A DNA stretch of 64,000 bases, from NCBI GenBank assembly GCA_003254885.1, contig QANT01000570.1, positions 18,694 to 82,693 of the forward strand, given 5' to 3'. The DNA comes from Purshia tridentata. Lineage: Eukaryota; Streptophyta; Magnoliopsida; Rosales; Rosaceae. Every line of letters begins with the position of its first letter. The first letter of the stretch is position 1. The notes beneath the pieces were generated by a model, which saw nothing but the letters and a program-made list of their open reading frames with translations, had not been told where the DNA came from and did no database searches. Shown piece by piece: positions 63,546-64,000 of this stretch. Both the position numbers and the translations under genes were made by a program.

Positions 63546-64000
63546 TTGAAATTTGTTTTAAAGAAAAATTGTACTCCAATATAGTATAAATAGATGTCAA
63601 AACAATACTTTTACTCAAACTAATACTTATTTTAGTGGTGGGAGTTATCTGTTTCAACTTACCAAGACAATCGCAATTAAATTGTAAAACAGTCACAGTT
63701 AAGATGTGATTTGATTAATTTTTTTTAGTTTTAATAAAATATATTATAAATTAATATAATAGTACGAATATAATATATATATATATTTATTATAATGACA
63801 TATGATGCAATATTTGTAAATTATAATACCTTTTACTATATTATTATATTTGATTTTTTAACTAATACTTTATTTAAAATATTATTAAATTTTGATAATT
63901 AAACTAAAAAATTATTGAAATTTGATACTTAAAGTCAATTAATCTCATCTTATTTTCTCTCGCTAGTCACAAATCACTACTCACTCTCACACTCTCTGAC
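63546..64000. other. AT-rich DNA to the window end
   Basis: Includes a (TA)n tract near 63,772-63,786. No gene recognised. A CT-rich stretch in the last 60 bases might be the leader of a gene beyond the window. Confidence 0.4.

Overview
The window looks like nuclear DNA of a dicot plant. Genes are widely spaced, split by GT-AG introns with AT-rich interiors, and separated by AT-rich DNA holding small inverted-repeat transposons; every protein I recognise is a plant family member. The gene order DTW-domain protein, mitochondrial CRS2-associated factor, RBP45, PAM2/LSm protein, AT-hook protein resembles, from memory, the Arabidopsis chromosome 5 block around At5g54880-At5g54930. A rosid, perhaps a woody Rosaceae, is my inference; the window alone does not settle the species.

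Layout. 1-9,034 (minus): 5' two-thirds to three-quarters of URB1, a large nucleolar ribosome-assembly factor that runs off the left edge. 9,440-10,188: a small inverted-repeat element. 10,634-12,580 (minus): a cytochrome P450 pseudogene of the CYP716 type. 13,812-16,229 (minus): a TMEM14/FAX membrane protein. 17,363-18,706 (plus): DTW-domain tRNA-modifying enzyme. 20,184-21,902 (plus): mitochondrial CRM-domain splicing factor. 21,990-23,280: a transposon-like inverted-repeat region. 24,472-27,916 (minus): purple acid phosphatase. 28,885-29,225: a remnant of a second acid phosphatase. 29,440-33,995 (minus): a gutted second copy of URB1. 34,158-38,345 (plus): RBP45. 39,709-45,523 (plus): an ataxin-2-like LSm/PAM2 protein. 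47,334-48,410 (minus): AT-hook protein. 51,103-54,001 (minus): microsomal lysophosphatidic acid acyltransferase. 57,491-62,386 (plus): HSP70-16, an Hsp110-class chaperone. The last 1.6 kb is AT-rich and contains a 236-bp tandem duplication.

The main structural story is a segmental duplication of an ancestral block PAP-URB1-RBP45, with URB1 and RBP45 head to head across a short shared promoter. In the left copy URB1 survives, and no RBP45 follows its promoter. In the right copy RBP45 survives, while URB1 and the acid phosphatase are decayed. Half of the genes act on RNA (rRNA assembly, tRNA modification, mitochondrial intron splicing, mRNA binding, poly(A)-binding-protein interaction). They have separate promoters and I see no evidence that they form one system. 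I found no new defence-like or otherwise undescribed molecular system; what is worth following up is the duplication history, a broken splice acceptor in URB1, a GC-AG intron and several well-preserved small transposons.
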